In this document: in pieces, positions 19,258-28,321 of the stretch | Position numbering within the stretch: the first letter of the stretch is position 1 | Layout of the letters: every line of letters begins with the position of its first letter | DNA from: Hypnocyclicus thermotrophus | Lineage (GTDB): Bacteria; Fusobacteriota; Fusobacteriia; Fusobacteriales; Fusobacteriaceae | Length of the DNA: 64,000 nucleotides | Assembly (NCBI RefSeq): GCF_004365575.1 | Contig: NZ_SOBG01000004.1 | Coordinates: forward strand, 124,001-188,000 | Reading direction: 5' to 3' | The notes under the pieces: model-generated | What the model saw: only the letters and a program-made list of their open reading frames with translations | Told to the model about the DNA's origin: nothing | Databases searched by the model: none | Position numbers and translations under genes: made by a program

Positions 19258-20412
19258 TTATTTTTTACCTTTATTGTATACTATTTTCCCTTCTACAATA
19301 GTCATATCAACGTTGAATTCTTTATCAAATATAGCAAAATCACTATATTTATCTTTTTTTATACTTCCTTTTATATTATCTACTCCTATTATTTTTGCCG
19401 GATTTAAAGTAACTAAATTTATTAAATCCACAAGTGATATATCTATTTCATCATGAATATTTTTTACTGCATTATTTAATCTAAGTATGCTTCCAGCTAA
19501 AGTACCATCTTCAAGTCTTGCAGCTTTTTCATCTACATATACATCTTGTCCTCCAAGATCATATTTTCCACTTTTTAGACAAGCTGCTCTCATAGAATCC
19601 GTTATTAATACTATTTTATCTTTTGATTTTTGTTTGAAAACTATATGATAATTTGCAGGGTTTATATGTATATTATCAGCAATAATTTCGCAACTAACAT
19701 CACTATTAAATGCAGCTCCTACAATTCCAGGATTTCTATGATGTAGTCCTGTCATAGCATTAAATAAATGCGTTATGTGTCTAGCACCTTTTTGTATTGC
19801 TTCCATTGCTATATTATATGTAGCATTACTATGCCCTATAGATAAAGTAATATCTTTATGACAATTACACATTTTATGTGTGAATTCAAAATTTTTATCT
19901 TTTTCAGGTGCATATGTAATTATTTTTATTATATCTGTATAATTTTCAATAAGTTTATATTCAGGATTTAATATATAATCACTAGATTGAGCACCTTTAT
20001 ATTTTTCGTTAATAAACGGGCCTTCAAGATGTGTACCAAGTATTTTTGCACCACTATCTATATCTATATTATTTTTTATATTTTTAAGTGCTTTTAATAT
20101 ATCTTCTCTAGACATAGTCATTGTAGTAGCTAAAAATCCAGTTACACCATTTTTAGCAATTGTTTTTGCAATATTTTCAAGTGATTCTCTTGTACCATCC
20201 ATTACATCACTATTATTAGCACCATGTATATGAATATCTATAAATCCTGCTGATATATATTTACCATGTACATCTATTTCTTCTATATTTTTATATTTTT
20301 GTTTATAATCATTAAAAGTTAAAATATCTAATATTTTTTTATTAAATATAATTACGTGTTGCTCTAATATTTTATCTTTTAAAATGATATTTCCATTAAT
20401 TAAAGCTTTCAT
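19258..20412 (-). CDS. nagA: N-acetylglucosamine-6-phosphate deacetylase NagA
   Basis: 384 residues, amidohydrolase fold. Metal and catalytic motifs: GFIDIHIHGANN near residue 55, GTHLEGPFIN near 125, SIGHSNATYN near 190, ITHLFNAMTGLHHRNPG near 212, LITDSMRAA with the catalytic Asp near 270. Removes acetate from GlcNAc-6-P before NagB. Starts three bases after murQ, whose last codons supply the ribosome-binding site. Confidence 0.96.
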   Translation of the reverse strand: MKALINGNIILKDKILEQHVIIFNKKILDILTFNDYKQKYKNIEEIDVHGKYISAGFIDIHIHGANNSDVMDGTRESLENIAKTIAKNGVTGFLATTMTMSREDILKALKNIKNNIDIDSGAKILGTHLEGPFINEKYKGAQSSDYILNPEYKLIENYTDIIKIITYAPEKDKNFEFTHKMCNCHKDITLSIGHSNATYNIAMEAIQKGARHITHLFNAMTGLHHRNPGIVGAAFNSDVSCEIIADNIHINPANYHIVFKQKSKDKIVLITDSMRAACLKSGKYDLGGQDVYVDEKAARLEDGTLAGSILRLNNAVKNIHDEIDISLVDLINLVTLNPAKIIGVDNIKGSIKKDKYSDFAIFDKEFNVDMTIVEGKIVYNKGKK

Positions 20413-20415
20413 ATT

Positions 20416-21225
20416 TTATTCACCTTTTTTCAATGCTTTTATGACATCCTTAGCATTATATCCATTTCTTTCTAATATTTTTTTAATTTTATTTTTATCT
20501 TCATTAGTAACAATATTTACCATATCTACTACACGCTCTTTTAATTTTTTATTTATTGGTTTTACATTTATCATAAGATTACTATATACATAACCAAGTT
20601 TTATCATTACACCTGTACTGAGCATATTTAATACCATTTTTTGAGCTGTTCCCGCCTTTAATCTAGTAGAGCCCGCTATTACTTCAGGTCCTACATCAAT
20701 TAAAATAGGAATATTAGATATTTCTTTCATTTTTCCATTTTTATTACAAAATATTGATAATGTTTTTGCACCTATTTGATTAGCAAATTTTATTCCTTCA
20801 ATAGCATATGGAGTATTTCCACTAGCAGATACAGCAATTAATACATCTCTATTTGAAAATCCTATCTCTCTCAAATCATTTATTGCTAACTCTCTATTAT
20901 CTTCTGTTTCTTCTTTCCAGTATGATATTGCTTCTCTTCCTCCAGATATCAAGGCAATTATAGTATTATCATTTATACCAAATGTTGGAGGACATTCTGA
21001 TGCATCAATTACAGCTAATTTACCACTTGTTCCACTTCCTATATATACCATTCTTCCGCCATTTTTTATTATATCTGTTACTTCATTAATAGCTTTTGCA
21101 ATGATATTTTTAGATTTTTCTACTTCAAAAGCTATTTTTTTATCTTCTTCATTCATCATTTCAACTATTTCAAGACTACTAGCTTTATCAATATTTATTG
21201 TTTTTTTATTTCTATCTATACTCAT
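20416..21225 (-). CDS. murQ: N-acetylmuramic acid 6-phosphate etherase MurQ
   Basis: 269 residues (somewhat shorter than the usual about 300, mainly at the ends). SIS-domain enzyme that cleaves the lactyl ether of MurNAc-6-P to give GlcNAc-6-P. Motifs: YIGSGTSGKLAVIDASECPPTFG, SASGNTPYAIEGIKFA and STRLKAGTAQKMVLNMLSTG. Directly feeds NagA and NagB, so the operon degrades peptidoglycan amino sugars. No MurP-type transporter gene is in view. Confidence 0.95.
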   Translation of the reverse strand: MSIDRNKKTINIDKASSLEIVEMMNEEDKKIAFEVEKSKNIIAKAINEVTDIIKNGGRMVYIGSGTSGKLAVIDASECPPTFGINDNTIIALISGGREAISYWKEETEDNRELAINDLREIGFSNRDVLIAVSASGNTPYAIEGIKFANQIGAKTLSIFCNKNGKMKEISNIPILIDVGPEVIAGSTRLKAGTAQKMVLNMLSTGVMIKLGYVYSNLMINVKPINKKLKERVVDMVNIVTNEDKNKIKKILERNGYNAKDVIKALKKGE

Positions 21226-21233
21226 ATTTTCTC

Positions 21234-21971
21234 CTATTTATGTTTTAAGATTACTTCATAACTATATTTATCAGTTCTATTAATAGTTTCTGTATATTCT
21301 ATTATTTCATTATTTTCAATATAAGTTTTTCTATTAAATAACAGAGCTAATTCCCCTGATCTTATTTTTAATAAATTAGCTTCTTTTTTCTTTACTTTAA
21401 TAGGATTTATTGATTGTCTTGCATAAAGCGGTTTCAATTTATATTCTCTTTCTAATATTGAGTATAGTGATTCACCTTCTAATTTTTCTTTTGTGAGATC
21501 TGGACAATATTTTAGTGGAATCCACGCGGTTTCTATTGCAAATGGTTCATTTTCTACATTTCTTATTCTTTTTATTTTTATTATTCTTTCTATCTTAGAA
21601 TCTATTTTTAATTTTTCTCTTAATTCAAATGTAACATTTTCTATTTTAAATTCTAAAATTTCTGTACTTGTAGAAAAACCTTTTTCTTTCATCTCTTCAG
21701 TAAAACTTTTAAGATAAAAAAGTTCTTGTTGTTTTTTAGGTTCTGCTACAAAGGTACCTTTTCCTTTTTCTCTATAAAGTATCCCTTCATCTACAAGTGT
21801 AGAAATAGCTTTATTTACAGTCATTCTACTAACACCATATTTTTTACTCAAATCTCTTTCAGATGGAATAGTATCTCCGGGTTTCAACTCTTCATCTCTT
21901 ATTACATTTTTTATATTTTCAATTATTTGATAATAAAGTGGTATTACACTATTTTTAGTTAATATTCCCAT
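21234..21971 (-). CDS. GntR/HutC-family regulator of amino-sugar genes (NagR/DasR type)
   Basis: 245 residues: N-terminal winged helix (about 8-75) with PSERDLSKKYGVSRMTVNKA and GKGTFVA, and a C-terminal UTRA effector domain (about 95-240, ending RTDKYSYEVILKHK). This arrangement matches NagR (YvoA) and DasR, which respond to amino-sugar phosphates. First gene of the murQ-nagA-nagB operon. A dre-like site is found upstream of the EIIA gene rather than near this gene's own promoter. Confidence 0.88.
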   Translation of the reverse strand: MGILTKNSVIPLYYQIIENIKNVIRDEELKPGDTIPSERDLSKKYGVSRMTVNKAISTLVDEGILYREKGKGTFVAEPKKQQELFYLKSFTEEMKEKGFSTSTEILEFKIENVTFELREKLKIDSKIERIIKIKRIRNVENEPFAIETAWIPLKYCPDLTKEKLEGESLYSILEREYKLKPLYARQSINPIKVKKKEANLLKIRSGELALLFNRKTYIENNEIIEYTETINRTDKYSYEVILKHK

Positions 21972-22004
21972 TATTACTTCCTCCTAAGTAATTCTTATTT
22001 ATAA

Positions 22005-22033
22005 ATTATAAGAGATTTTTATTAAAGGTTCAA
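22005..22033 (-). promoter_or_regulatory. Promoter of gntR-murQ-nagA-nagB
   Basis: Minus strand -35 TTGAAC (22028-22033) and -10 TATAAT (22005-22010), 17 bp apart, followed by AGGAGG and the gntR ATG. No dre-like palindrome is visible here. A 14-base direct repeat (AAGAGATTTTTATT at 22010 and 22065) flanks the -35. Confidence 0.78.
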
Positions 22034-22129
22034 TGTAAATGTTTTAATCTGTTGAAAATTCATAAAGAGATTTTTATTTATATAAAATTATAAATAAAAA
22101 AACAACTTACTTTATAGAGAATTTTAAAG

Positions 22130-22160
22130 TTTCAGGAGATTAAAATTTAATCCCCTGAAA
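22130..22160 (-). terminator. Hairpin after the PTS EIICB gene
   Basis: Arms TTTCAGGAGATTAAA and TTTAATCCCCTGAAA (14 of 15 paired; a G-U pair on the minus-strand RNA) 20 bases after the stop codon. The following T-run is weak, so termination or 3'-end processing are both possible. Confidence 0.65.
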
Positions 22161-22180
22161 TTATTTAAAAAATTTTAAAC

Positions 22181-23554
22181 TTACATTTTTCTTATCTCTT
22201 GAGCTATAATTTCAGCTTTTGCTCCAAATATTACTTGAACTGATGTGGCACTTGGTTTCAATACTCCTTTTGCTCCTAATCTTTTTAATTCATTTTCATT
22301 AATAATATCTTGATTTTTCACTTCTAATCTAAGTCTAGTAATACATGAATCTACAGAAGTTAAATTTTCTTTTCCACCTAAAGCTTCTAATACTTTTCTT
22401 GATAAATTACTTGAAGTACCTCTTTCTTCTTCAATATCTTCCATATCATCTTCTCTACCTGGAGTAGCTAAATCAAATGCCTTTATAGTAAATACAAATA
22501 TAAAATAATAAACTAATCCAAATACTAGACCAACAGGTATTAATAACCATCCTTTAGTAGCTAGATTCATATTTAAAAAGTAATCTATTGCTCCTGCTGA
22601 AAAACCAAATCCATGACGTATTCCCATTGCTGCTGTAAGTGCCATCGATATTCCTGTAAGTATTGCATGAATTAAGTAAAGACCTGGCGCTAAAAACATA
22701 AACATAAATTCAATTGGTTCTGTAACCCCTGTTAAAAATGCAGTAAATGCTACACTAAATAATACTCCTGCTACTCTTTTTTTATTTTCTTTTTTAGCAG
22801 TTGTATACATTGCTAATGCTGCTGCTGGAAGACCAAACATCATTATTGGGAAAAATCCTGTCATAAATATTCCAGCATTTGGATCTCCTGCAAAAAATCT
22901 ATGTAAATCTCCATTTGCTACCACTTGTACTCCATCTTTTAAATAATCGAAACTTCCAAAAGTAAACCATGCCATAGAATTAATAATATGATGAAGTCCT
23001 GTAGGAATAAGTAATCTATTTAAAACTCCAAATGAGAATAAGCCTATTGATCCTGTTCCCATCATCCATCTAGCTACTGTATCTAATCCATTTTGAATAG
23101 AAGGCCAAACATATCCAAAAACAGCTGCTAAAACTATACATGCTAATGAAGTTATTATTGGTACAAATCTTCTTCCACCAAAGAATCCTAAAAATTCTGG
23201 AAGTTCAATTTTATGATATTTGTTGTACATATAAGCAGCTACAAGACCAGCTATAATTCCAGAGAATACTCCCATGTTAATATTTTTATTGATTGCTTGT
23301 GCTCCATTTAATATAACAAAATTTCCTACAACTCCTGCAAGCCCTGCTGCTCCTGCATTATCTTTTGCTAATCCTATCGCCACACCTATTGCAAATAGAA
23401 TTGGTAAATTTTCAAATATTGCTCCACCTGCTGATGTAACAAATGGCATATTCCATAGTACTCCAAGTCTTAATAATATTGCCGCTATTGGCATAACTGC
23501 TATTGGCATCATAAGTGCTTTTCCTAATGCTTGAAATTTTGAAAATACTTTCAT
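22181..23554 (-). CDS. nagE: PTS transporter EIICB, N-acetylglucosamine type
   Basis: 457 residues: EIIC membrane domain (about 1-370, ten hydrophobic segments, with PTGLHHIINSMAWF and GVTEPIEFMFMFLAP) and C-terminal EIIB domain whose phosphocysteine is C404 in VDSCITRLRLEV. The NMPFVTSAGGAIFENLP N-terminus and the overall pattern favour GlcNAc rather than glucose. The EIIA function is encoded separately upstream. Delivers GlcNAc-6-P to NagA. Confidence 0.9.
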   Translation of the reverse strand: MKVFSKFQALGKALMMPIAVMPIAAILLRLGVLWNMPFVTSAGGAIFENLPILFAIGVAIGLAKDNAGAAGLAGVVGNFVILNGAQAINKNINMGVFSGIIAGLVAAYMYNKYHKIELPEFLGFFGGRRFVPIITSLACIVLAAVFGYVWPSIQNGLDTVARWMMGTGSIGLFSFGVLNRLLIPTGLHHIINSMAWFTFGSFDYLKDGVQVVANGDLHRFFAGDPNAGIFMTGFFPIMMFGLPAAALAMYTTAKKENKKRVAGVLFSVAFTAFLTGVTEPIEFMFMFLAPGLYLIHAILTGISMALTAAMGIRHGFGFSAGAIDYFLNMNLATKGWLLIPVGLVFGLVYYFIFVFTIKAFDLATPGREDDMEDIEEERGTSSNLSRKVLEALGGKENLTSVDSCITRLRLEVKNQDIINENELKRLGAKGVLKPSATSVQVIFGAKAEIIAQEIRKM

Positions 23555-23586
23555 TTAATTCACTCCTTTTTTATTTTGATAAAGCT

Positions 23587-24078
23587 CTACTTTTTTAATC
23601 TTATTTTAAATATTGGTTCTAATGCATTCACTTTTCCATATTTAATATCAAATATCTCATCTATTTCATCCATAGATGAAACTACTATGGGAGAAATTAT
23701 TGATTTAGCCTTATTTTTAATAAAATTCAAATCATATGCTATTAGTTTTTCTCCTTTTTTTACACTTCCTTCATCTTTTAATACAAGTTTACTAAATCCT
23801 TCTCCATTTAATTTTACAGTATCAATTCCAAAATGCACTATTAATTCTATATCACCTTTTTGGAATGATACAGCATGTTTCGTATCAAATATACTAATGT
23901 CTTCACTATCAAATGGAGCATATATAGTATCTCCATTTGGAATAATTGCAATGCCATCACCAATTATTTTTGAAGAAAAAGCATCATCAGGAACTTTTTC
24001 TAATTGAATTACTTCTCCATCAAGTGGAGAATATACTTCTACTACATTTTCTTTTTTCTTAAAAAACTTCTTAAACAT
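23587..24078 (-). CDS. PTS EIIA component, glucose family (Crr-like)
   Basis: 163 residues: a lysine-rich N-terminal tail, then the beta-sandwich EIIA domain with the phosphohistidine H82 in IVHFGIDTVKLNGEGF. Passes phosphate from HPr to the EIIB domain of the next gene, 32 bp downstream. In-frame TTG and GTG codons lie upstream, but the GTG is inside GGGAGTG, the ribosome-binding site for the ATG at 24078. Confidence 0.93.
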   Translation of the reverse strand: MFKKFFKKKENVVEVYSPLDGEVIQLEKVPDDAFSSKIIGDGIAIIPNGDTIYAPFDSEDISIFDTKHAVSFQKGDIELIVHFGIDTVKLNGEGFSKLVLKDEGSVKKGEKLIAYDLNFIKNKAKSIISPIVVSSMDEIDEIFDIKYGKVNALEPIFKIRLKK

Positions 24079-24111
24079 TTTTTTCACTCCCAAAACTTTT
24101 TATAATTATAT

Positions 24112-24127
24112 AGTGGTCTATACCAAT
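24112..24127. promoter_or_regulatory. dre-like operator (GntR/DasR/NagR type)
   Basis: AGTGGTCTATACCAAT is a near-perfect palindrome matching the DasR/NagR response element (AGTGGTCTAGACCACT type). It overlaps and follows the -10 box of the EIIA promoter, a position that would block transcription. The cognate regulator is likely the GntR-family gene at 21234-21971. Confidence 0.82.
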
Positions 24128-24156
24128 TATATACCATTTATTTTTATATTTGTCAA
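24126..24156 (-). promoter_or_regulatory. Promoter of the PTS genes
   Basis: Minus strand -35 TTGACA (24151-24156); -10 is TATATA at 17 bp (24128-24133) or TATAAT at 19 bp (24126-24131). The dre-like operator covers the initiation region. Confidence 0.8.
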
Positions 24157-24318
24157 TATTTTTTAATATTTTTTGTTCGAATTTTCGTTATTTTGTTTCA
24201 CTTAAACACTCTATAACCTTTATTTTTTAAGGTTATATTATATTTTATAAAAAAATCTTAACTTTATAAATTTTTAGATGATAAAATTTAAAATTTATAA
24301 TTAAAATTTAAAATAAAA

Positions 24319-24359
24319 AAATACACATATAAATTAACCTAAAATTTATATGTGTATTT
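24319..24359 (-). terminator. Terminator of the MFS gene
   Basis: 17-bp perfect stem AAATACACATATAAATT / AATTTATATGTGTATTT with a 7-base loop, followed by a T-run on the minus strand. Confidence 0.9.
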
Positions 24360-24373
24360 CAAAAGCGCTATAT

Positions 24374-25639
24374 TTATTTATTTATTTTTACAAATGAAAG
24401 AAATCCTATTCCTATTAAAAATAAAAACATTATACTAAGCACTCCATATCTAGAACTACCTGTATATGTACTTACTATTCCCATTAAAAATGGACCTAGA
24501 ATCGTAGCAAATTTCCCAAATATATTATAAAATCCAAAAAATTCTGTAGATTTTTCCTTTGGTATAAGTGACGCATATATTGAACGACTTATTGATTGTA
24601 CTCCTCCTTGCGAAAGAGCAACTAATAATGCTAATATCCAAAACAATTTAATTTTTATATTAATACTTTCAAAATTAGGCAATTTAAATGCTAAAAATGT
24701 AATTATAATATATATTAAAATCGCAATAAAAATAAGAGTTTTTTGTGATATTTTGTCTGATAATTTTCCAAATAAAAGCGTTGCTGGAAATGCCACTATC
24801 TGTATCATGAGTATAGCTAATATGAGAGATATTACAGAAAGACCTACATCTCTTCCATATGCTGATGCCATACTAATAATCGTATTTACTCCATCAATAT
24901 AAAAGAAATATGCAAATAAAAACAACATAATATTTTTATAATGTTTTATCTCTTTAAATGTTTTAAAAAACCTTTTAAAACTTTGAGTAAAAATATTTTC
25001 ATTTTTATTTATTTTTACATAATAATTTTGCTTTGTATTTTTTAACATTGGTATAGAAAATAATCCCCACCATAAAAATACTATAAAAAAACTAAGCTTT
25101 GAGGCTATTGGCGAAATTATCTCTCCATCTTTTTTTAATATTATTACAAGTATAATAGTAATTATAAATGGTACAACACTACCTATATATCCCCAACTAA
25201 ATCCATAAGCTGATACTTTTGCCATATTTTCTTCTCTAGATACATCAGTAAGAAATGCATCATAAAATATATTCGCTCCAGCCCATCCAACTCTTGCAAT
25301 TACAAAAAATATTATACACTTTATCCATTCTCCTTGATTAATACTAATAAGAAGTAAAGTAGCTAATAATCCTAGTAATAAAAATATTGAAAAAAATCTT
25401 TTTTTATATCCTTTATAGTCAGCAAAAGTACCTAAAATAGGAGCTATTAAAGCTAAGATTAAAGAAGCAAAAGAATTCGCGTATCCCCAATTTGCTGTAG
25501 ATATAGCACTATCGATACCTTTTGATACAAAATCTTTAAAAAATATAGGCATAATAGTAGTTATTAAAATAAGTGTAAACGCTGAATTTGCTACGTCATA
25601 TATTACCCAGCTTTTTTCTTCTTTTGTTAATTTTGCCAT
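24374..25639 (-). CDS. MFS transporter, UMF1 (Atg22-like) family
   Basis: 421 residues with about twelve membrane helices. The opening KEEKSWVIYDVANSAFTLIL and the internal SRSIYASLIPKEKSTEFFGFYNIFGKFA are characteristic of the UMF1/YxiO-type branch of the major facilitator superfamily. Substrate unknown. Monocistronic: own terminator and about 280 bp upstream gap to trpS. Confidence 0.85.
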   Translation of the reverse strand: MAKLTKEEKSWVIYDVANSAFTLILITTIMPIFFKDFVSKGIDSAISTANWGYANSFASLILALIAPILGTFADYKGYKKRFFSIFLLLGLLATLLLISINQGEWIKCIIFFVIARVGWAGANIFYDAFLTDVSREENMAKVSAYGFSWGYIGSVVPFIITIILVIILKKDGEIISPIASKLSFFIVFLWWGLFSIPMLKNTKQNYYVKINKNENIFTQSFKRFFKTFKEIKHYKNIMLFLFAYFFYIDGVNTIISMASAYGRDVGLSVISLILAILMIQIVAFPATLLFGKLSDKISQKTLIFIAILIYIIITFLAFKLPNFESINIKIKLFWILALLVALSQGGVQSISRSIYASLIPKEKSTEFFGFYNIFGKFATILGPFLMGIVSTYTGSSRYGVLSIMFLFLIGIGFLSFVKINK

Positions 25640-25726
25640 GTTTCCCCCTCTTATTTTTATTTTATCAAATAATTATTTTCTACTATTATAAATATACCAT
25701 ATTAAATATAATTTTAAAATAAAAAC

Positions 25727-25753
25727 CCATAAAAACATAAGTTGCTTTTATGG
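25727..25753 (-). terminator. Terminator of trpS
   Basis: Stem CCATAAAA / TTTTATGG with an 11-base loop, followed on the minus strand by GTTTTTATTTT. Confidence 0.75.
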
Positions 25754-25766
25754 ATTAAATTTCTTT

Positions 25767-26741
25767 CTAATATATATTTCCGGATAATCCTACAGATTTT
25801 TTTATTTCTATCATTTTTTTACTAGCTATATCTCTTGCTTTTTCTGCTCCTTGCTTTAACACTTTTTGTACATATTCCGGATTTTTAATTAATTCTTCTC
25901 TTTTGGCTCTTGCTTCTCCAAAATATTCTAATATTTTTGCTAATAATTCATTTTTAGCATGTCCATAACCATATCCACCAGTTAAAAATTTATTTTTCAT
26001 TTCTTCTACTTCTTCTTTTGTAGCAAATAATTCATATAATTTTGTTATATTATTATCGGGATTTTTAGGCTCTTCTAAAGGTGTTGAATCTGTTACTATT
26101 CCCATTACTTGTTTTTTTAATTCTTTTTTAGATGCAAACATTTGTATAGTATTTCCATAAGATTTACTCATTTTTTGTCCATCAGTTCCAGGCACTACTG
26201 CCAAACTTTCTATTATTTGAGGTTCAGGAAGTTTAAATACTTCTCCAAAAGTTTGATTAAATTTTATTGCTATATTTCTAGTCATTTCAAGATGTTGTTT
26301 TTGATCTTTTCCCACTGGTACTATATCTGCATCATAAAGTAAAATATCTGCTGCCATAAGTATAGGATAAGTAAATAGTCCTACATTTGGAGATATTCCT
26401 TTTGCTATCTTATCTTTATATGAATGAGCTCTTTCCAAAAGTCCCATAGGACTTACATTTGATAATATCCAAGCAAGCTCTGTACACTCAGGTACATCTG
26501 ATTGCAAATAAATAGTCGATTTTTCTGGATCAAGCCCTAATGCTAAAAAATCTAAAACAGCATCATATGCATTTTTTCTAAGTTGTTCTGCATTTTGAAG
26601 TGATGTTAATGCATGATAATCTACTATAAAATAAAACCCTTCATTATCATGTTGATTATCCACAAATTGCTTTATTGCTCCAAAATAATTTCCTATATGT
26701 AAAATACCACTTGGTTGTATACCAGACAAGCTTCTTTTCAT
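25767..26741 (-). CDS. trpS: Tryptophanyl-tRNA synthetase
   Basis: 324 residues, class I synthetase charging tRNA-Trp. HIGH-type motif SGILHIGNYFGA at the N-terminus and KMSKS in DGQKMSKSYGN near residue 195. VGKDQKQHLEMTRNIA is also family-specific. Ribosome-binding site TAGGAGG. Its promoter lies only 30 bases upstream of the gene, so the large intergenic region beyond is not a T-box leader. Confidence 0.97.
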   Translation of the reverse strand: MKRSLSGIQPSGILHIGNYFGAIKQFVDNQHDNEGFYFIVDYHALTSLQNAEQLRKNAYDAVLDFLALGLDPEKSTIYLQSDVPECTELAWILSNVSPMGLLERAHSYKDKIAKGISPNVGLFTYPILMAADILLYDADIVPVGKDQKQHLEMTRNIAIKFNQTFGEVFKLPEPQIIESLAVVPGTDGQKMSKSYGNTIQMFASKKELKKQVMGIVTDSTPLEEPKNPDNNITKLYELFATKEEVEEMKNKFLTGGYGYGHAKNELLAKILEYFGEARAKREELIKNPEYVQKVLKQGAEKARDIASKKMIEIKKSVGLSGNIY

Positions 26742-26770
26742 AATAAATAATACCTCCTATTTTTTAAGAT

Positions 26771-26799
26771 ATTTTATCATTTAATAGTATTTTTTTCAA
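26771..26799 (-). promoter_or_regulatory. Promoter of trpS
   Basis: Minus strand -35 TTGAAA (26794-26799), -10 TAAAAT (26771-26776), spacing 17 bp. Confidence 0.72.
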
Positions 26800-26920
26800 A
26801 TTCAATTTTTTAATTTTTATTTATATAAATTTTTCTATTGATATATGACCCTATTTAAATTCGACAATTTTAATATTTTTTTATAAAAAATATTAAAGAT
26901 TAGTAAAAATAAAGTCGATA

Positions 26921-27018
26921 TATAATTTGTCCACATTATTGGTTGTGTGACTCCCTAAACAAAAACCATGAAATAAAAAGAGGAATGTAATCCCCAGTTA
27001 CTTCCTCTTTTTATTTTA
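26921..27018 (+). ncRNA. Candidate small RNA (promoter plus orphan terminator)
   Basis: In the 345-base gap between trpS (-) and the HD gene (+), a TATAAT (26921-26926) is followed about 45 bases later by a strong intrinsic terminator: stem AAATAAAAAGAGGAA (26971-26985) / TTCCTCTTTTTATTT (27002-27016). No plus-strand gene precedes it and no ORF fits, so a transcript of about 85 nt (from about 26933) is proposed. An upstream 13-bp hairpin TTTAATATTTTTT / AAAAAATATTAAA (26869-26897) may be part of it or overlap an alternative promoter. No known RNA family recognised. Confidence 0.5.
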
Positions 27019-27086
27019 TTTAAAGGATTTTTTCATCTTTTTTAGTAAAATATTAAAAAGTATAAAAATTATAAAAGAGGTGAGCT

Positions 27087-28265
27087 ATGTTAAATAAAGG
27101 TTTTTTACTAAAATTATTTGAAGGTTTTTCTTTGAATAGATGGAATGATTTTATTAGACCAATTGAATTTACAGAAATGGATAGACATGCACTTAAAATG
27201 ATGATAGCATATTTTTTAGGTAAATATGAAGAAGAACAAGGAAATATTATTGATTGGAACCAGCTTATTGAATCAGGTTTTTTTGATTTATTAAAAAAAA
27301 TCTCTTTATCAGATATAAAATCACCTGTTGCTAAACGAATTAAACTTAAAAATCCTACTGCATATAAAGAACTTAATAAATGGGCAACAGCACAATACGA
27401 AGTATATTTAGATAAAAATCTTTTTGAAAAATTTCAAAACTACATACTTGATGAACCTATTAATAATCTTACTTTAAAAATTTTAAAATTAGCTCATAAA
27501 TATTCTACAAAAATAGAATTAGAAATATTAAAAAAACAAAATTTAGATGATAGAGTTGATCCTATTTTAAATAAAATTTTTAATGATTTAACAAGATTTA
27601 AAAATTTGGCTTCATATAAATTTCTCACTCAAAACAAAAATTTTGAAGAACTTATTAAAATAATTCAATATTTAAGGTATCAAGAAAGATGGAATCAATC
27701 GCCTAGAGTTCCTAGAACATCTGTCCTTGGTCATAGTATGTATGTAGCATCCCTTACATTTATTATTTCTACATCTTTAAATGCTTCACAAAGTAGAATA
27801 AGAAATAATTTTTTTACAGCACTTTTTCATGATTTAATGGAATCTGTTACTCGTGATATAATTTCACCTGTAAAAAGAGCCACTTTAGAACTCCCAGATA
27901 TAATAAAAAATATTGAAAATGAGATAGCCGAAGAAGAATTATATCCATTTATCGATTATGGCTTAGATGAAATTAAACTTTTCTCTGAAAATGAATTTGA
28001 AAGTCGTGTTTTTATTGATAATAAATGGCAAACTGTTTCTACTGATGAAATACAAGAAAAATATAATGATGATAATTATAATGCTATTGATGGTGAAATT
28101 GTAAAAATTTGTGATGAATTATCAGCTTTTATCGAAGCTTATCAATCAATTGAATATGGAATATCTTCAAAACCTTTAAAGTCTGCTATTACAAGTATAA
28201 GTGAAAAATATAAAAATAAAAAAATAGCTAATATCAATATTGGGAAATTATACCTTGATTTTTAA
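27087..28265 (+). CDS. HD-domain phosphohydrolase-like protein
   Basis: 392 residues. HD-superfamily metal-site residues are visible: H216 in VLGHSMYVASL and the H248-D249 pair in ALFHDLMES, with a later Asp in KICDELSAFIEA near residue 350. This spacing is typical of HD hydrolases acting on nucleotides or phosphate esters; substrate unknown. The N-terminal 190 residues are helical and not recognised. Ribosome-binding site AGAGGTGAGCT. Stands alone between two terminators. Confidence 0.8.
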   Translation: MLNKGFLLKLFEGFSLNRWNDFIRPIEFTEMDRHALKMMIAYFLGKYEEEQGNIIDWNQLIESGFFDLLKKISLSDIKSPVAKRIKLKNPTAYKELNKWATAQYEVYLDKNLFEKFQNYILDEPINNLTLKILKLAHKYSTKIELEILKKQNLDDRVDPILNKIFNDLTRFKNLASYKFLTQNKNFEELIKIIQYLRYQERWNQSPRVPRTSVLGHSMYVASLTFIISTSLNASQSRIRNNFFTALFHDLMESVTRDIISPVKRATLELPDIIKNIENEIAEEELYPFIDYGLDEIKLFSENEFESRVFIDNKWQTVSTDEIQEKYNDDNYNAIDGEIVKICDELSAFIEAYQSIEYGISSKPLKSAITSISEKYKNKKIANINIGKLYLDF

Positions 28266-28290
28266 CTTTATTCTTAATTTAGTTTAATAA

Positions 28291-28321
28291 AAAAATCCGT
28301 AGTTTGAATCTACGGATTTTT
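28291..28321. terminator. Bidirectional terminator
   Basis: Arms AAAAATCCGTAG / CTACGGATTTTT (12 bp) with a 7-base loop and T-runs both ways, between the convergent HD gene and coaE. Confidence 0.9.

Noticed and set aside
22007-22080. 14-base direct repeat around the gntR promoter as an operator pair
   Set aside because: Copies lie 55 bp apart, are A/T-rich and do not resemble the dre motif; evidence too thin for a regulatory call.
23274-23534. 86-codon frame opposite the PTS EIICB gene
   Set aside because: Antisense shadow; Ala/Pro-rich only because of Gly/Ala codons on the other strand.
26742-27020. T-box riboswitch for trpS
   Set aside because: A trpS promoter lies about 30 bases from the gene, no AGGGTGG-type T-box core is present, and the hairpin reads better on the plus strand.
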